Positions 42,796-51,942 of a stretch of 64,000 bases of DNA are shown one piece after another. Under the pieces are notes generated by a model that worked only from the letters and a program-made list of their open reading frames with translations, had not been told where the DNA came from and searched no databases. Source of the DNA: Frigoribacterium sp. VKM Ac-2836 (GTDB taxonomy: Bacteria > Actinomycetota > Actinomycetes > Actinomycetales > Microbacteriaceae); contig NZ_JABRPK010000001.1 of NCBI RefSeq assembly GCF_013248995.1, positions 434,001-498,000 of the forward strand. Direction: 5' to 3'. Positions within the stretch are counted from its first letter, which is position 1; every line of letters starts with the position of its first letter. The translations under genes were made by a program, and so were the position numbers.

Positions 42796-45522
42796 TCAGT
42801 CGAAGACGTTCCAGCCGGACCCGACGACGGCGTAGGCCGCCAGCCCGGTCTTGGCGGTGCCCGTCCGACCCGTGGCCGGGTAGTACCAGAGCGTGCCGTC
42901 GTTCCGGACGGCGAGGACGTCGCCGCCCCGGCCGGCAGTCGTGTCGCCCGTTCCACCGACGACGGGGAAGGTCGTCCAACCGCTGCCGACCGTCAGGGGT
43001 GAATCGGCGACGGGAGCGGCCCCGGACGACGACCCCGTACCCCGGAAGGCCACGAGCGATCCGTCGGTCTTCGTGGTGAGCACGTCGGCTCGACCGTCCC
43101 CGGTGCGGTCGCCCGTCGAGACCGGAGTGTGCTGGCCCCTGTTCAGGACCGGCACGGTCACTGCGGGACCGAACCACACCGTCGATCCCGCGGCCCGCGG
43201 CAGACCGGGGAGGACCACGTTGCGGCCGTCGTTCAGCGTGACGAGGAGATCCCGTCGGGAGTCCCCGGTCAGTTCTGCGACGCGGAGCTGACGGATGGCG
43301 GCCCCGTCGATGCCCGTGACCCGGGTGGGGGCCCCGTAGGACACCTTCGAGCCCGTGCCAGTGCCCGGGTAGATCCACACCGAGCCATCGGTGCGCTTGC
43401 CGATGAGGTCGCCCTTGCCGTCACCCGTCAGATCGGCCGCGGCGACGGTCTGGAAGCCCTCCCAGCCCGACCCGATGACCGAGCCCGCCGAATAGCCGCG
43501 GTTGGTCCCGCCTCCGTTGCCCTTGCCGGGGTAGGACCACAGGCGTCCGTCCCGGCCGATGGCCACGACGTCCGCTGACCCGTCGGTCGTCAGGTCACCC
43601 GCTCCGATGACGAGGCGGAACGTGTCCCAACCGGTCCCCACGCGTTGGCCGCCGCCGAACGCGTCCAGCTGCACGCTCGTGCCCGCGAAGAAGTTGAGGG
43701 CGCCGGTCTGGGTCTTCGTGAACAGGTCTGCTCGTCCGTCCTGGTCCGCGTCGCCTCCCGCCACGAGGAGGTCCGAGGCGGACATGCCCGCGTTCGACAG
43801 GGCGTCTCCGCCCACGTAGGAGGTCCCTTGCCCGCGGTAGAGCGCGAGGGCGCCGGTCGCCCTCTTCGCCACGAGATCGTCCCGTCCGTCACCGTCCATG
43901 TCGCCCACGCCGACGACCTGCGCGAAAGCGTTCCAGCCCGATCCGATCTGTGTGCCGGCCCGGAAGGTCTCGTGACCGGAACCCGCACGGCCGGTCCCGG
44001 CGTAGAGCCACAGGGTGCCGTCCGCCTTGCGAGCGACCAGGTCGGTGCGTCCGTCGCCGTCGGTGTCGCCTGCGGCGATGACATCCGTGAAGATCGACCA
44101 GCCCGATCCGATCTGGATGCCCTTGCCGACGCCGGCGCCGGTGGTGGGGCTGGCACCGGTGCCCGGGTAGAGCCAGAGCGTGCCGTCCGGGCGCCGGGTG
44201 ACGATGTCGTCCTTGTCGTCACCGTTGAGGTCTCCGGTGAGGAGGATCTGGTTGAAGACGCCCCAGCCCGTGCCGATGCGGGTGCCAGCGGCGAATCCGA
44301 CGCCCGCTCCCTTCGGACCGTCCGTGGCGTAGAACCAGAGCGTGCCGTCCGGTTTGCGGGCGACCAGATCGGGACGCCCGTCGCCGTTGAGGTCGGCGTT
44401 GCCCACGACGGACCTCGTGAGAGGGACACCGGTCAGGGCGAGCTGCTGCAGGCCTGCCAGGGTGCCGTTGAAGACGTCCGAGTCGCCGGGGAAGGGGCCG
44501 GTGCTGGAGTACTGCCACATCGTGTAAGCGGACCAGCCGGAGGGAAGGGCCCCGGCTCCCGACGCGAGGTTGGCGGGGTACCGGGCGATGAACAACGGAT
44601 TGAGGCTGAAGCCGGCGTTGTTGCCCGTGCAGCGTGTCCACCAGTCGGTCGTCGTGTAGATCGCCGGTCGTGCACCCGTCAGGTTCTGGATGCGTTGCGA
44701 GAACTCGGCGATCCAGGAGACCATGGCGGCCTGGCTCAGGCCGTAGCAGACGTCGGTCCCGTCGCTGGCGGCATAGGGGTTGTACTCGATGTCGAGCAGC
44801 GGGGGGAGGGTTCGGCTGTCACCTGCCCAACCGCCACCATTGGCGACGAAGTAGTCCGCCTGGGCCGTGGCCGACGAGCGGTTGGGCACGGCGAAGTGGT
44901 ACGCGCCGCGGATCATTCCCACGTCGTACGCGCCTCCGTACTGCGACGCGAAGCGGCTGCTCTTGTAAGTGAGGCCCTCGGTCGCTTTGACATAGGCGAA
45001 TCGCGCACCCTGGTTGTAGACGGAGGCCCAGTCGACGTTCTCCTGCCAGGCGCTGACGTCCAGACCCGGTATTCCCGGCGGGGTGACGGCTGCAGCCCGC
45101 GACGACGACCCCGTCGCTTCGGGAGTCTGCGCCTCCGCGGTGGAACGACGTTGTGACGATGCGGCGCCGGAGTCGGACGGCGTCGCCACGGTGGGGTCGA
45201 GCTCCCTCACGGTCGAGCCCATGGTGTGGTCACCGGCCGCCGTCATCTCGTCGAGGGTCGGGTCGGCGGTGGACAGGTACCCGGCGTCACCCGGTCCGGC
45301 GGCCGCCGCGTCGGTCTCCGTTCCGGACGCATCCTGCTCGGGTCGTTCCGCCTCCGATGGCGGGGCCGTCGCCGGGGCCGACGGCGGGGCCGTGGCCGGG
45401 GCCGTCGGCGTCGGTGTGGACCGAGGGTCGGACGCTGCCACGGCAGTCGTCGTTCCCGCGCTCCAGGTCACTGCCACGAGCAGGGCAGCGAGAGCTGCCG
45501 AGGTCTTCGTTCTACGCGTCAC
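42796..45522 (-). CDS. Secreted GH25 muramidase with FG-GAP/VCBS repeats
   Basis: A 908-aa exported protein. The signal peptide covers about residues 1-30 (LAALLVAVTWSAGTTTAVAAS). A Pro/Ala/Thr/Ser-rich low-complexity linker runs to about 150. A GH25 lysozyme domain follows (about 150-350) with GLDVSAWQ, YVKATEG and the catalytic DIE in PLLDIEYNP. Ten FG-GAP/VCBS repeats then fill the C-terminus; most carry a DxxGDGxxD calcium loop followed by DGTLWxY, as expected for a beta-propeller. It should cleave the MurNAc-GlcNAc bond of peptidoglycan. The GTG at 45522 has AGGGAG about 7 nt upstream and begins the signal peptide; the frame to 45651 is not used. Confidence 0.9.
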   Translation of the reverse strand: MTRRTKTSAALAALLVAVTWSAGTTTAVAASDPRSTPTPTAPATAPPSAPATAPPSEAERPEQDASGTETDAAAAGPGDAGYLSTADPTLDEMTAAGDHTMGSTVRELDPTVATPSDSGAASSQRRSTAEAQTPEATGSSSRAAAVTPPGIPGLDVSAWQENVDWASVYNQGARFAYVKATEGLTYKSSRFASQYGGAYDVGMIRGAYHFAVPNRSSATAQADYFVANGGGWAGDSRTLPPLLDIEYNPYAASDGTDVCYGLSQAAMVSWIAEFSQRIQNLTGARPAIYTTTDWWTRCTGNNAGFSLNPLFIARYPANLASGAGALPSGWSAYTMWQYSSTGPFPGDSDVFNGTLAGLQQLALTGVPLTRSVVGNADLNGDGRPDLVARKPDGTLWFYATDGPKGAGVGFAAGTRIGTGWGVFNQILLTGDLNGDDKDDIVTRRPDGTLWLYPGTGASPTTGAGVGKGIQIGSGWSIFTDVIAAGDTDGDGRTDLVARKADGTLWLYAGTGRAGSGHETFRAGTQIGSGWNAFAQVVGVGDMDGDGRDDLVAKRATGALALYRGQGTSYVGGDALSNAGMSASDLLVAGGDADQDGRADLFTKTQTGALNFFAGTSVQLDAFGGGQRVGTGWDTFRLVIGAGDLTTDGSADVVAIGRDGRLWSYPGKGNGGGTNRGYSAGSVIGSGWEGFQTVAAADLTGDGKGDLIGKRTDGSVWIYPGTGTGSKVSYGAPTRVTGIDGAAIRQLRVAELTGDSRRDLLVTLNDGRNVVLPGLPRAAGSTVWFGPAVTVPVLNRGQHTPVSTGDRTGDGRADVLTTKTDGSLVAFRGTGSSSGAAPVADSPLTVGSGWTTFPVVGGTGDTTAGRGGDVLAVRNDGTLWYYPATGRTGTAKTGLAAYAVVGSGWNVFD

Positions 45523-45783
45523 GCACGTCTCCCTGATGATGTGTGATCTGCAGGGCTCGATCGTCGACGAACGGCCCCCCGTCCTTGGAGCGTACAGGTC
45601 GGTCCTCCTCCCTCTCGAGCCCTGGGACGCATGGTGACGACAGCAGAGCACGCGTGGACACGACGGTCGCGGGTACGCCAGGGGCGATCCCTGCGGTCAT
45701 CGCGCTCGGGGACACCGATAGAGTCGGTTCGTCCCGATCGAGCAGACGGGGCGGCCCAGCATCACGGAACGGAATCTCGTCGC
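45523..45783. other. Divergent intergenic region, 261 bp
   Basis: This holds the muramidase leader and Shine-Dalgarno on the left. On the right is a plus-strand TAGAGT (45719-45724) that may be the -10 of the polyprenol sugar synthase, giving a leader of about 50 nt. I see no operator, repeat or small open frame worth naming. Confidence 0.5.
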
Positions 45784-46572
45784 ATGACCTCCTCCCACAC
45801 CGGCGCAGGCGCACTCGTCGTCGTCCCCACCTACAACGAGTCGGAGAACCTCCCGCTCATCCTGGGGCGCCTCTTCGCCGCGGCTCCGGCGATCGACGTG
45901 CTCGTGGTCGACGACGGCAGCCCCGACGGCACGGGCGAGCTGGCCGAGTCGATGGCCGCCACGGACCCTCGCATCCACGTGATGCACCGCACCGGCAAGC
46001 TCGGGCTGGGCTCCGCCTACGTGATGGGCTTCGGCTGGGGGCTCGAGCGAGGCTACGACGTCGTCGTCGAGATGGACGCCGACGGATCCCACCCGCCCGA
46101 GAAGCTGCCCGAGATGATCGCCCTGGTCAGCGCGTCCGGCCCTGCGGCTCCGAGCCTCGCCATCGGCTCGCGGTGGGTGCCCGGCGGTTCCGTCGTCAAC
46201 TGGCCGGTGTCTCGGCAGATCCTGAGCCGCGGGGGCAATCTCTACGCCCGCCTCGCGCTCGGTCTGCAACTCAAGGACGTCACGGCAGGGTTCCGTGCCT
46301 ACACCCGCCAGGCCCTCGAGGCGATGGACCTCACGGGCATCGACTCGAAGGGGTACTGCTTCCAGGTCGACATGACCCTTCGCGTCCTCGACGGCGGGGG
46401 CACGGTCGTCGAGGTGCCCATCGAGTTCCGTGAACGCGAACTCGGCGAGTCCAAGATGAGCCAGGCGATCGTCGTCGAAGCCATGCTCCGAGTGACGAAG
46501 TGGGGCGTGCAGCGGCGCGTGCAGACCCTCCTCGGACACCGCCCCGGGCCTCGCTGGGTCGTCGAGGACTGA
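45784..46572 (+). CDS. ppm1: Polyprenol monophosphomannose synthase
   Basis: A 262-aa DPM1-type GT2 enzyme that moves mannose from GDP-mannose to polyprenyl phosphate at the membrane. It has VVVPTYNESENLPLIL, LVVDDGSPDGT, GKLGLGSAYVMGF, VEMDADGSHPPEKLP, SRWVPGG and GFRAYTRQAL, the usual Ppm1/DPM1 series. No membrane domain is fused. The ATG at 45784 gives the family N-terminus; the in-frame extension to 45631 is rejected. Mannose donors would come from manA and manB in this window. Product may feed mannosylation of lipoglycan or proteins. Confidence 0.9.
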   Translation: MTSSHTGAGALVVVPTYNESENLPLILGRLFAAAPAIDVLVVDDGSPDGTGELAESMAATDPRIHVMHRTGKLGLGSAYVMGFGWGLERGYDVVVEMDADGSHPPEKLPEMIALVSASGPAAPSLAIGSRWVPGGSVVNWPVSRQILSRGGNLYARLALGLQLKDVTAGFRAYTRQALEAMDLTGIDSKGYCFQVDMTLRVLDGGGTVVEVPIEFRERELGESKMSQAIVVEAMLRVTKWGVQRRVQTLLGHRPGPRWVVED

Positions 46573-46640
46573 GTCCACCTCCAGAGGCAGCGGGTTCCGT
46601 CCGGGTTCGGCGGCAGGGTGCACGACCCGACCCGCGCCTC

Positions 46641-47966
46641 CTATCTGCCGGTCGCCTGCGGCAACCGTGACCGCCACGACCGCTTCCGGGCGGCGATCGT
46701 CGCGATGGCGACGAAGGTCATGAGGGTGCCCTCGAACAGGACGAAGCTCTCGGCGAAGGCGGTCACGCCGATGAGCACCAGCACGAGGGCCGGCCACACG
46801 TAGGCCACGATCGGGTGGCCGGACGCCGTGATCCAGCTGCGGACGAAGGCCAGCGTGCCGGCCACGACGAGCAACAGCCCTCCGACGAGGCCCAGCTGCA
46901 GCCAGATGTCGAAGAATGCGTTCAGGCCCGTCTCGTGGGGTCGACCGCTCGGAGCGATGATCGTCGAGTACGGGAAGATCTCGGTGGGCCACTGCCCGAC
47001 GAACCCCCAGCCGATGATGTCGTGCACCCCGGCCAGCTCGCGGATGCGGGCCCAGAGCACCGACCGCACCGACAGGTCGTTGGTCGCGTCCACGGCATCG
47101 AGGAGGCGCGAGCGGCCCGCGTAGGCGAGCCCGCCCCCCAGCACCACGATCACCGCGAAGACCGACTGCATCAGGGACCGTCTCGACTCGGGCGCCCTCC
47201 GCAACGCGTCGAGCGCCACGCCCGCCACGACGAGGACGATGACCGCGACCGCCGTCGCGGGGGAGCGGGCGAAGACGAGGGCCGTCAGGGCGAGCACGCC
47301 AGAGGCCACGGCTTGTCGCCGGGGCACGGACCGGGTGAGGAACTCGACGGCGAAGGTGATCACGGCGAGCGTAGCCAGGAACCCGAGGTAGTTCCGGGTG
47401 CCCGAGATGCCCTGGATCGGCCCGCCCTCGGCGAGGTTGCCCTGGATGCCGAGGAACGAGATGGGCTGGTCGATCAGCAGGCCGCTCAGCACCTCGAGCG
47501 ACAGCGAGACGACGAGCAGGATGCGCAGGGCGTCACCGAAGGCCCGGACCACCTGCACGAGGTCGCGTCCGAGGGCCAGGTACAGCCCCAGGGCGCCGAA
47601 CCCGACGGCGTAGGCGACCCCGCCGACCGTCGCCCAGGTGTAGTCGCTCCAGAAGACGCTGAGACCCATGAATCCGAACAGGGCGATGAGGGAGACGGGC
47701 AGGATGCCGTGCCACTCGATGTGGTGGCGACCCCCGATCAGCGAGAGCGTCGCGAGCACGACCAGCGTGCCGAGGACGGCGAGCGAGCCCGGCCACCCCA
47801 TCAGGGCGCGAACCGACTGGGTCGAGAACGCGTAGAGCACGATCGCGACCGACAGGGCCTGTGAGAAGTGCCCACCGGCCGAGAAGCCGACCCAGGCCGA
47901 CAGGTACCGGCGCAGGGGGTCCCTGCTGCGGTCGAGCCCGTGGCCGTCGCCGTGGCCGGAGGTCAC
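46641..47966 (-). CDS. O-antigen ligase/polymerase-like membrane protein (A)
   Basis: A 441-aa polytopic protein with about 11 membrane segments. It has a large extracytoplasmic loop in the second half (around residues 300-350, WARIRELAGVHDIIGWGFVGQWP and a histidine-containing RPHETGLNAFFDIWLQLG). The H-x-N-x-x-x-x loop pattern and overall size fit the Wzy_C/WaaL superfamily. Such enzymes polymerise or attach lipid-linked glycans outside the membrane. The GTG overlaps the stop of the paralogue (GTGA). Its stop codon overlaps a copy of the GACCCGCGCCTCCT repeat. Confidence 0.82.
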   Translation of the reverse strand: MTSGHGDGHGLDRSRDPLRRYLSAWVGFSAGGHFSQALSVAIVLYAFSTQSVRALMGWPGSLAVLGTLVVLATLSLIGGRHHIEWHGILPVSLIALFGFMGLSVFWSDYTWATVGGVAYAVGFGALGLYLALGRDLVQVVRAFGDALRILLVVSLSLEVLSGLLIDQPISFLGIQGNLAEGGPIQGISGTRNYLGFLATLAVITFAVEFLTRSVPRRQAVASGVLALTALVFARSPATAVAVIVLVVAGVALDALRRAPESRRSLMQSVFAVIVVLGGGLAYAGRSRLLDAVDATNDLSVRSVLWARIRELAGVHDIIGWGFVGQWPTEIFPYSTIIAPSGRPHETGLNAFFDIWLQLGLVGGLLLVVAGTLAFVRSWITASGHPIVAYVWPALVLVLIGVTAFAESFVLFEGTLMTFVAIATIAARKRSWRSRLPQATGR

Positions 47967-49282
47967 CGGTCGTGACCCGTCCAGCCGAAGGGATCACGGC
48001 GCGTCACGAGCACGACGACCACGAACGTGGCCCAGCCCCATTCGACGATCAGCCGGGACTCGGTCAACCCGTGGACCAGCAGGGCCGTCACGAGCAGCAG
48101 GGGCAACAGGTCGAGGGCCGACCACGGGGCCGCGACCTCGCGCGCGAGCATGCGGCGGTCGACGGCCCACCACCACGATCTCAGGACGACACCGACGATC
48201 GTCAGCCCGAACAGCACCAGCCCGACCCAGCCCAGTTGGAACCAGACGTCGAGGTACGCGTCGTGTGCCTGGAGGTAGACGACGCCGTTGCGTTCGGCGA
48301 GGTCGGTGAACGGCTCGACGAACGGGAACCAGTAGCTGACCCAACCCCAGCCGACGACGGGGTGCTGGACGCCGAGGTCGTAGACGGCCGACCAGATGTC
48401 GGTGCGGCCCGTCAGGTCGCCGCTCTTCCCGAGCAGCGCGAGCAGCGGGCCGCGGGCGAGGACGGCCACCGCGACGGCCGCCACCACGACGAGCGCCGCC
48501 ACGCCGAAGACGGGCCCCCGGCGGCCGGGCTCGCGGCGGCGGGTCGCCACGACCAGCAGCGACACGAGGCCGACGGCTACCGCGACCACCGCGACGGTCG
48601 CGGACCGGGTCAGGGCGAGCGCCAGCAGCGAGGCGACGAGACCGACGACCGCCGTGCCGCGACCGATGGACCGGTCCGCCGCCTGGACCGCCGTGACGAT
48701 CAGGGCGAGCAGGGCGATGATCGCGAGGATGTTGCTGTTGCCCTGCAGCCCCTGGATGCGACCGCCCTCGAAGAGCACGTCGCGCGACCAGAACCACGCC
48801 GCCGGCCGACCCGTGCAGTCCAGGTACACCGGGCAGACCGGTTGGCGGACGAACAGGCCGACGACGATCTCGAAGAGCAGAGAGGCCACGACATGGATGC
48901 GCAACGCCCGTCCGAGGGCGGTCACGATGGCCGGCCACGAGGCGACCACGGTGACCGCCAGGGCGCCCACGCTCGTCATCAGCGTGAGGACGATGCCGAT
49001 CGCTGATCCGGCGGGGTACTGCGACCACGCGATCGACACGACGGCGAAGACCAGGAACAGGACGAGGAGGCGCGGGAGGGTCCGTACCCGGGGCGGATGC
49101 CGCACGACGAGGACGACCGCTGTGACGACCATCGCCACGCAGGCCACCCCCCAGCCCCACCAACCGGTGCCGTTGCGAAGGACGTCACCGCCGAAGAGCA
49201 CGAGGAACGCCAGCGTCGCGAACGTCGTGGCCCCGCGGGCCGGCGCCGTTCGGACAGGCCGGGCGGGCAACGTCGAGGTCAT
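47963..49282 (-). CDS. O-antigen ligase/polymerase-like membrane protein (B)
   Basis: A 439-aa paralogue of the downstream gene, with about 11 membrane segments and the same late loop (GWGWVSYWFPFVEPF, then QAHDAYLDVWFQLGWVGLVLFG). A cysteine-containing loop (QPVCPVYLDCTG) near residue 150 is unlike its neighbour. I chose the ATG at 49282 over the GTG at 49288 because TAGCCT lies 7 nt before this ATG and only 1 nt before the GTG. Gene B is first in the pair and translationally coupled to A. Confidence 0.82.
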   Translation of the reverse strand: MTSTLPARPVRTAPARGATTFATLAFLVLFGGDVLRNGTGWWGWGVACVAMVVTAVVLVVRHPPRVRTLPRLLVLFLVFAVVSIAWSQYPAGSAIGIVLTLMTSVGALAVTVVASWPAIVTALGRALRIHVVASLLFEIVVGLFVRQPVCPVYLDCTGRPAAWFWSRDVLFEGGRIQGLQGNSNILAIIALLALIVTAVQAADRSIGRGTAVVGLVASLLALALTRSATVAVVAVAVGLVSLLVVATRRREPGRRGPVFGVAALVVVAAVAVAVLARGPLLALLGKSGDLTGRTDIWSAVYDLGVQHPVVGWGWVSYWFPFVEPFTDLAERNGVVYLQAHDAYLDVWFQLGWVGLVLFGLTIVGVVLRSWWWAVDRRMLAREVAAPWSALDLLPLLLVTALLVHGLTESRLIVEWGWATFVVVVLVTRRDPFGWTGHDR

Positions 49283-49289
49283 GGGCACC

Positions 49290-49295
49290 AGGCTA
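49290..49295 (-). promoter_or_regulatory. -10 box TAGCCT of the ligase-like pair
   Basis: TAGCCT on the minus strand is separated by 7 nt from the ATG at 49282. This predicts leaderless initiation and decides the start codon. Confidence 0.5.
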
Positions 49296-49347
49296 GACGA
49301 CGGGGGAGGCGCGGCGGGGCGTCGTGAGGACGGCCCCGCCCGCGGGC

Positions 49348-50544
49348 TCAGACGAAGGCGGCCTGGCCGGTGATGCTCCGACCGACGATGAGGGTGTTCA
49401 TCTCTCGTGTGCCCTCGTAGCTGTACAGCGCCTCGGCGTCGGCGAAGAAGCGCGCGACGTCGTAGTCGAGCACGATGCCGTTGCCGCCCATGACCTCGCG
49501 GGCGTACCCGACCGTCTCGCGCATGCGCGCCGTGGTGAACGCCTTGGCGAGCGAGGCGTGCTCGTCACGCTGGGTGCCTTCGTCGAGCATCTGCGAACAG
49601 CGCACCACCATGCCGATCGAGGCGGTGATGTTGCCGATGCACTTGACCAGCAGGTCTTGGATCAGCTGGTGCTTCGCGATCGGCTTGCCGAACTGCACGC
49701 GCTCGTTGGCGTAAGCCAGTGCGGCCTCGTAGGCGCCGATGGAGTTGCCGACGGCCGCCCAGGCGACCTCGGCCCGGGTCAGGCGCAGCACGGCCGCCGT
49801 GCTGCGGAACGAATCGGCCTGCTGAAGCCGGTGGCTCTCGGGCACGCGGACGTTCTCGAGCGTGATGTCGGCGTTCTGGACGATGCGGAGGCTCTGCTTG
49901 TCCTCGATCTTCGTCGCCGTGTAGCCCTCGGTGTCGGTCGGGACGATGAAGCCCTTGACCTGTCCGTCCTCGGCGCTCTTGGCCCAGATGATCGTGATGT
50001 CGCTGAAGGTGGCGTTGCCGATCCAACGCTTCGAGCCGTTCAGCACCCAGCCGTCACCGTCGCGGGTGGCGATGGTCCGCAGCCCCTGAGCGGAGTCGGA
50101 CCCCGACAGCGGCTCGGTCAGGCCGAAGGCGCCGACCAGGTCTCCGCTCGCCATGCGGGGCAGCCACTCGGCGCGCTGCTCCGGGGATCCTCCGACGCCG
50201 ATCGAGCCCATGGCCAGGCCGTTCTGCACCCCGACGAAGGTCGCGACGGAGGCATCGACGCGGGCCAGCTCGAGTGCGACCCAGCCGCGGAAGACCGCCG
50301 AGTTCTCGAACGGGCGGGTTTCTTCCCAGGGCATGCCGAACAGGCCGAGGCCGGCCAGGCCCTTGACGATCTCGTGCGGGAAGGTCGCGTCGGCCCAGTG
50401 GCGGTTGACGCCGGGCTTGACCTCGGTCTCGAGGTACCGACGCAGGTCGGCCAGGACACCCTTCTCACGGTCGGAGAGCAGGTCTTCGTATCCGTAGAAG
50501 TCGCTGACGAGAGAGGTGAACGAGGTGAGGGTCGCTGATGACAT
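49348..50544 (-). CDS. Acyl-CoA dehydrogenase (glutaryl-CoA dehydrogenase-like)
   Basis: A 398-aa FAD enzyme that introduces an alpha-beta double bond into an acyl-CoA. It has the FAD-binding FGLTEPLSGSD and GWVLNGSKRWIGNA signatures, the RVQFGKPIAKHQLIQ helix and the catalytic glutamate in YSYEGTREMNTLIVGR, placed as in the glutaryl/isobutyryl-CoA group. A FadE25-like gene lies near purE/purK in mycobacteria; here it flanks the polysaccharide locus. It is divergent from manA. Substrate is not decidable. Confidence 0.9.
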   Translation of the reverse strand: MSSATLTSFTSLVSDFYGYEDLLSDREKGVLADLRRYLETEVKPGVNRHWADATFPHEIVKGLAGLGLFGMPWEETRPFENSAVFRGWVALELARVDASVATFVGVQNGLAMGSIGVGGSPEQRAEWLPRMASGDLVGAFGLTEPLSGSDSAQGLRTIATRDGDGWVLNGSKRWIGNATFSDITIIWAKSAEDGQVKGFIVPTDTEGYTATKIEDKQSLRIVQNADITLENVRVPESHRLQQADSFRSTAAVLRLTRAEVAWAAVGNSIGAYEAALAYANERVQFGKPIAKHQLIQDLLVKCIGNITASIGMVVRCSQMLDEGTQRDEHASLAKAFTTARMRETVGYAREVMGGNGIVLDYDVARFFADAEALYSYEGTREMNTLIVGRSITGQAAFV

Positions 50545-50699
50545 CCGTGCTCCATTGCTTCGTGTCGGGACGACAGGAGCCTAGGCAGCAGCCCGGCCGT
50601 GGCCAAGGGGTTGGTAGCTTTGATCAACGCCCCGGCGTCGTCGACCGCACGGCTTTGTAGGGGGCGACCAAGCACGACCTTCGACAAGCAGGTAAAGCA

Positions 50700-51866
50700 A
50701 TGTTCCTCGCCATCACCAACACGCCCCGCGACTACGCCTGGGGCTCGACGACCGCCATCGCCGACCTGCTCGGTCGTCGACCCAGCGGCCGCCCCGAGGC
50801 CGAGCTCTGGCTCGGGGCACACCCGGGCTCGCCGAGCGTCGTCGTGGCGCCCGCGGTGGTGGGCGGCGCCGACACCCTCGCCGATTGGTTCGCCGCCGAG
50901 CCGGCCCGGGCCCTCGGTCGTGACCGGGACCACCTGCCGTTCCTGCTCAAGTTGCTCGCGGCCGACGGCCCGCTGTCGATCCAGGCCCACCCGACCCCCG
51001 AGCAGGCCAGAGAGGGGTTCGCGCGCGAGGACGCCGCCGGCATCCCGCTCGACGCCCCGGAGCGCAACTACAAGGACGCCTCCGCCAAGCCCGAGATCAT
51101 CGTGGCCCTGAGCGACACCTTCGACGCCCTCTGCGGGTTCCGCGAGGTGTCCGCGACCCTCGCCGACCTCGACCTGCTCGACGACGGCTCGGGCCGTCTC
51201 GACCGGCTCCGCGCGCACCTGGGTGAGTCCTTGCGGTCGACCCTCGCCTTCCTCTTCCAGGCGGACGACGAGTCGGCGGCGACCATCGCGGCGGTCAGTG
51301 AGCTCGCCGCCGCCCACCGGTCCGAGGGGGCGGGCATCGCCACGGTCGTCGACCTGGCCGAGCGCTACCCGGGCGACCCCGGCGTGGTCCTCTCTCTGCT
51401 GCTCAACCGCGTGACGCTGCGTGCCGGAGAAGCCCTGTTCCTGCCCGCCGGCAACGTGCACGCGTACCTGGGTGGCTTCGGCGTCGAGCTCATGGCCCCC
51501 TCCGACAACGTGCTGCGCGGCGGGCTGACGCCGAAGCACGTCGACGTCCCCGAGCTGGTGCAGGTCCTCGATTTCGAGCCGCTGCCCGTGCCCCGGCTCG
51601 AGCCCAGCACGGTCGCCCGCGGTGTGGAGCGCTTCGCCCCCGTCGGCACGGGTTTCGCCCTGCTGCGGGTCGACGCGACGGGTTCGGGGGCCGTGGTCGA
51701 GATCGGCGGTCCGAGCATCGTCCTGGTCACCGAAGGCGAGGTCCACGTCAAGGGTCAGGACGGCACCATCCGCCTCGGTCGTGGCGAGTCCGCGTTCGTG
51801 ACGCCCGACGAGGTCCGCCTCGCGATGACGGGCGGCGGCACCGCGTACGTGGCCACACCGGCCTGA
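50700..51866 (+). CDS. manA: Mannose-6-phosphate isomerase, class I
   Basis: A 388-aa zinc cupin enzyme that interconverts fructose-6-P and mannose-6-P, feeding ManB and GDP-mannose. It shows NTPRDYAWGS, ELWLGAHPGSPS, the zinc ligands in LSIQAHPTPEQA (Gln, His), KPEIIVAL (Glu) and the second zinc histidine in FLPAGNVHAYLGG. The ATG at 50700 has AGGTAAAG close upstream. In mycobacteria manA lies in the same neighbourhood as manB and whiB2, as here. Confidence 0.94.
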   Translation: MFLAITNTPRDYAWGSTTAIADLLGRRPSGRPEAELWLGAHPGSPSVVVAPAVVGGADTLADWFAAEPARALGRDRDHLPFLLKLLAADGPLSIQAHPTPEQAREGFAREDAAGIPLDAPERNYKDASAKPEIIVALSDTFDALCGFREVSATLADLDLLDDGSGRLDRLRAHLGESLRSTLAFLFQADDESAATIAAVSELAAAHRSEGAGIATVVDLAERYPGDPGVVLSLLLNRVTLRAGEALFLPAGNVHAYLGGFGVELMAPSDNVLRGGLTPKHVDVPELVQVLDFEPLPVPRLEPSTVARGVERFAPVGTGFALLRVDATGSGAVVEIGGPSIVLVTEGEVHVKGQDGTIRLGRGESAFVTPDEVRLAMTGGGTAYVATPA

Positions 51867-51930
51867 GTCGGACCGGCGACGGCGGCCGCCGACCGGGCTC
51901 CGTCGGCCCCCGCCACCCGCCGGGCACCGA

Positions 51931-51936
51931 TAGGTT
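51931..51936 (+). promoter_or_regulatory. -10 box TAGGTT of galE, 6 nt from ATG
   Basis: TAGGTT, 6 nt (GGGCCC), then the ATG at 51943. No Shine-Dalgarno fits the gap, so the galE message should be leaderless. Confidence 0.55.
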
Positions 51937-51942
51937 GGGCCC

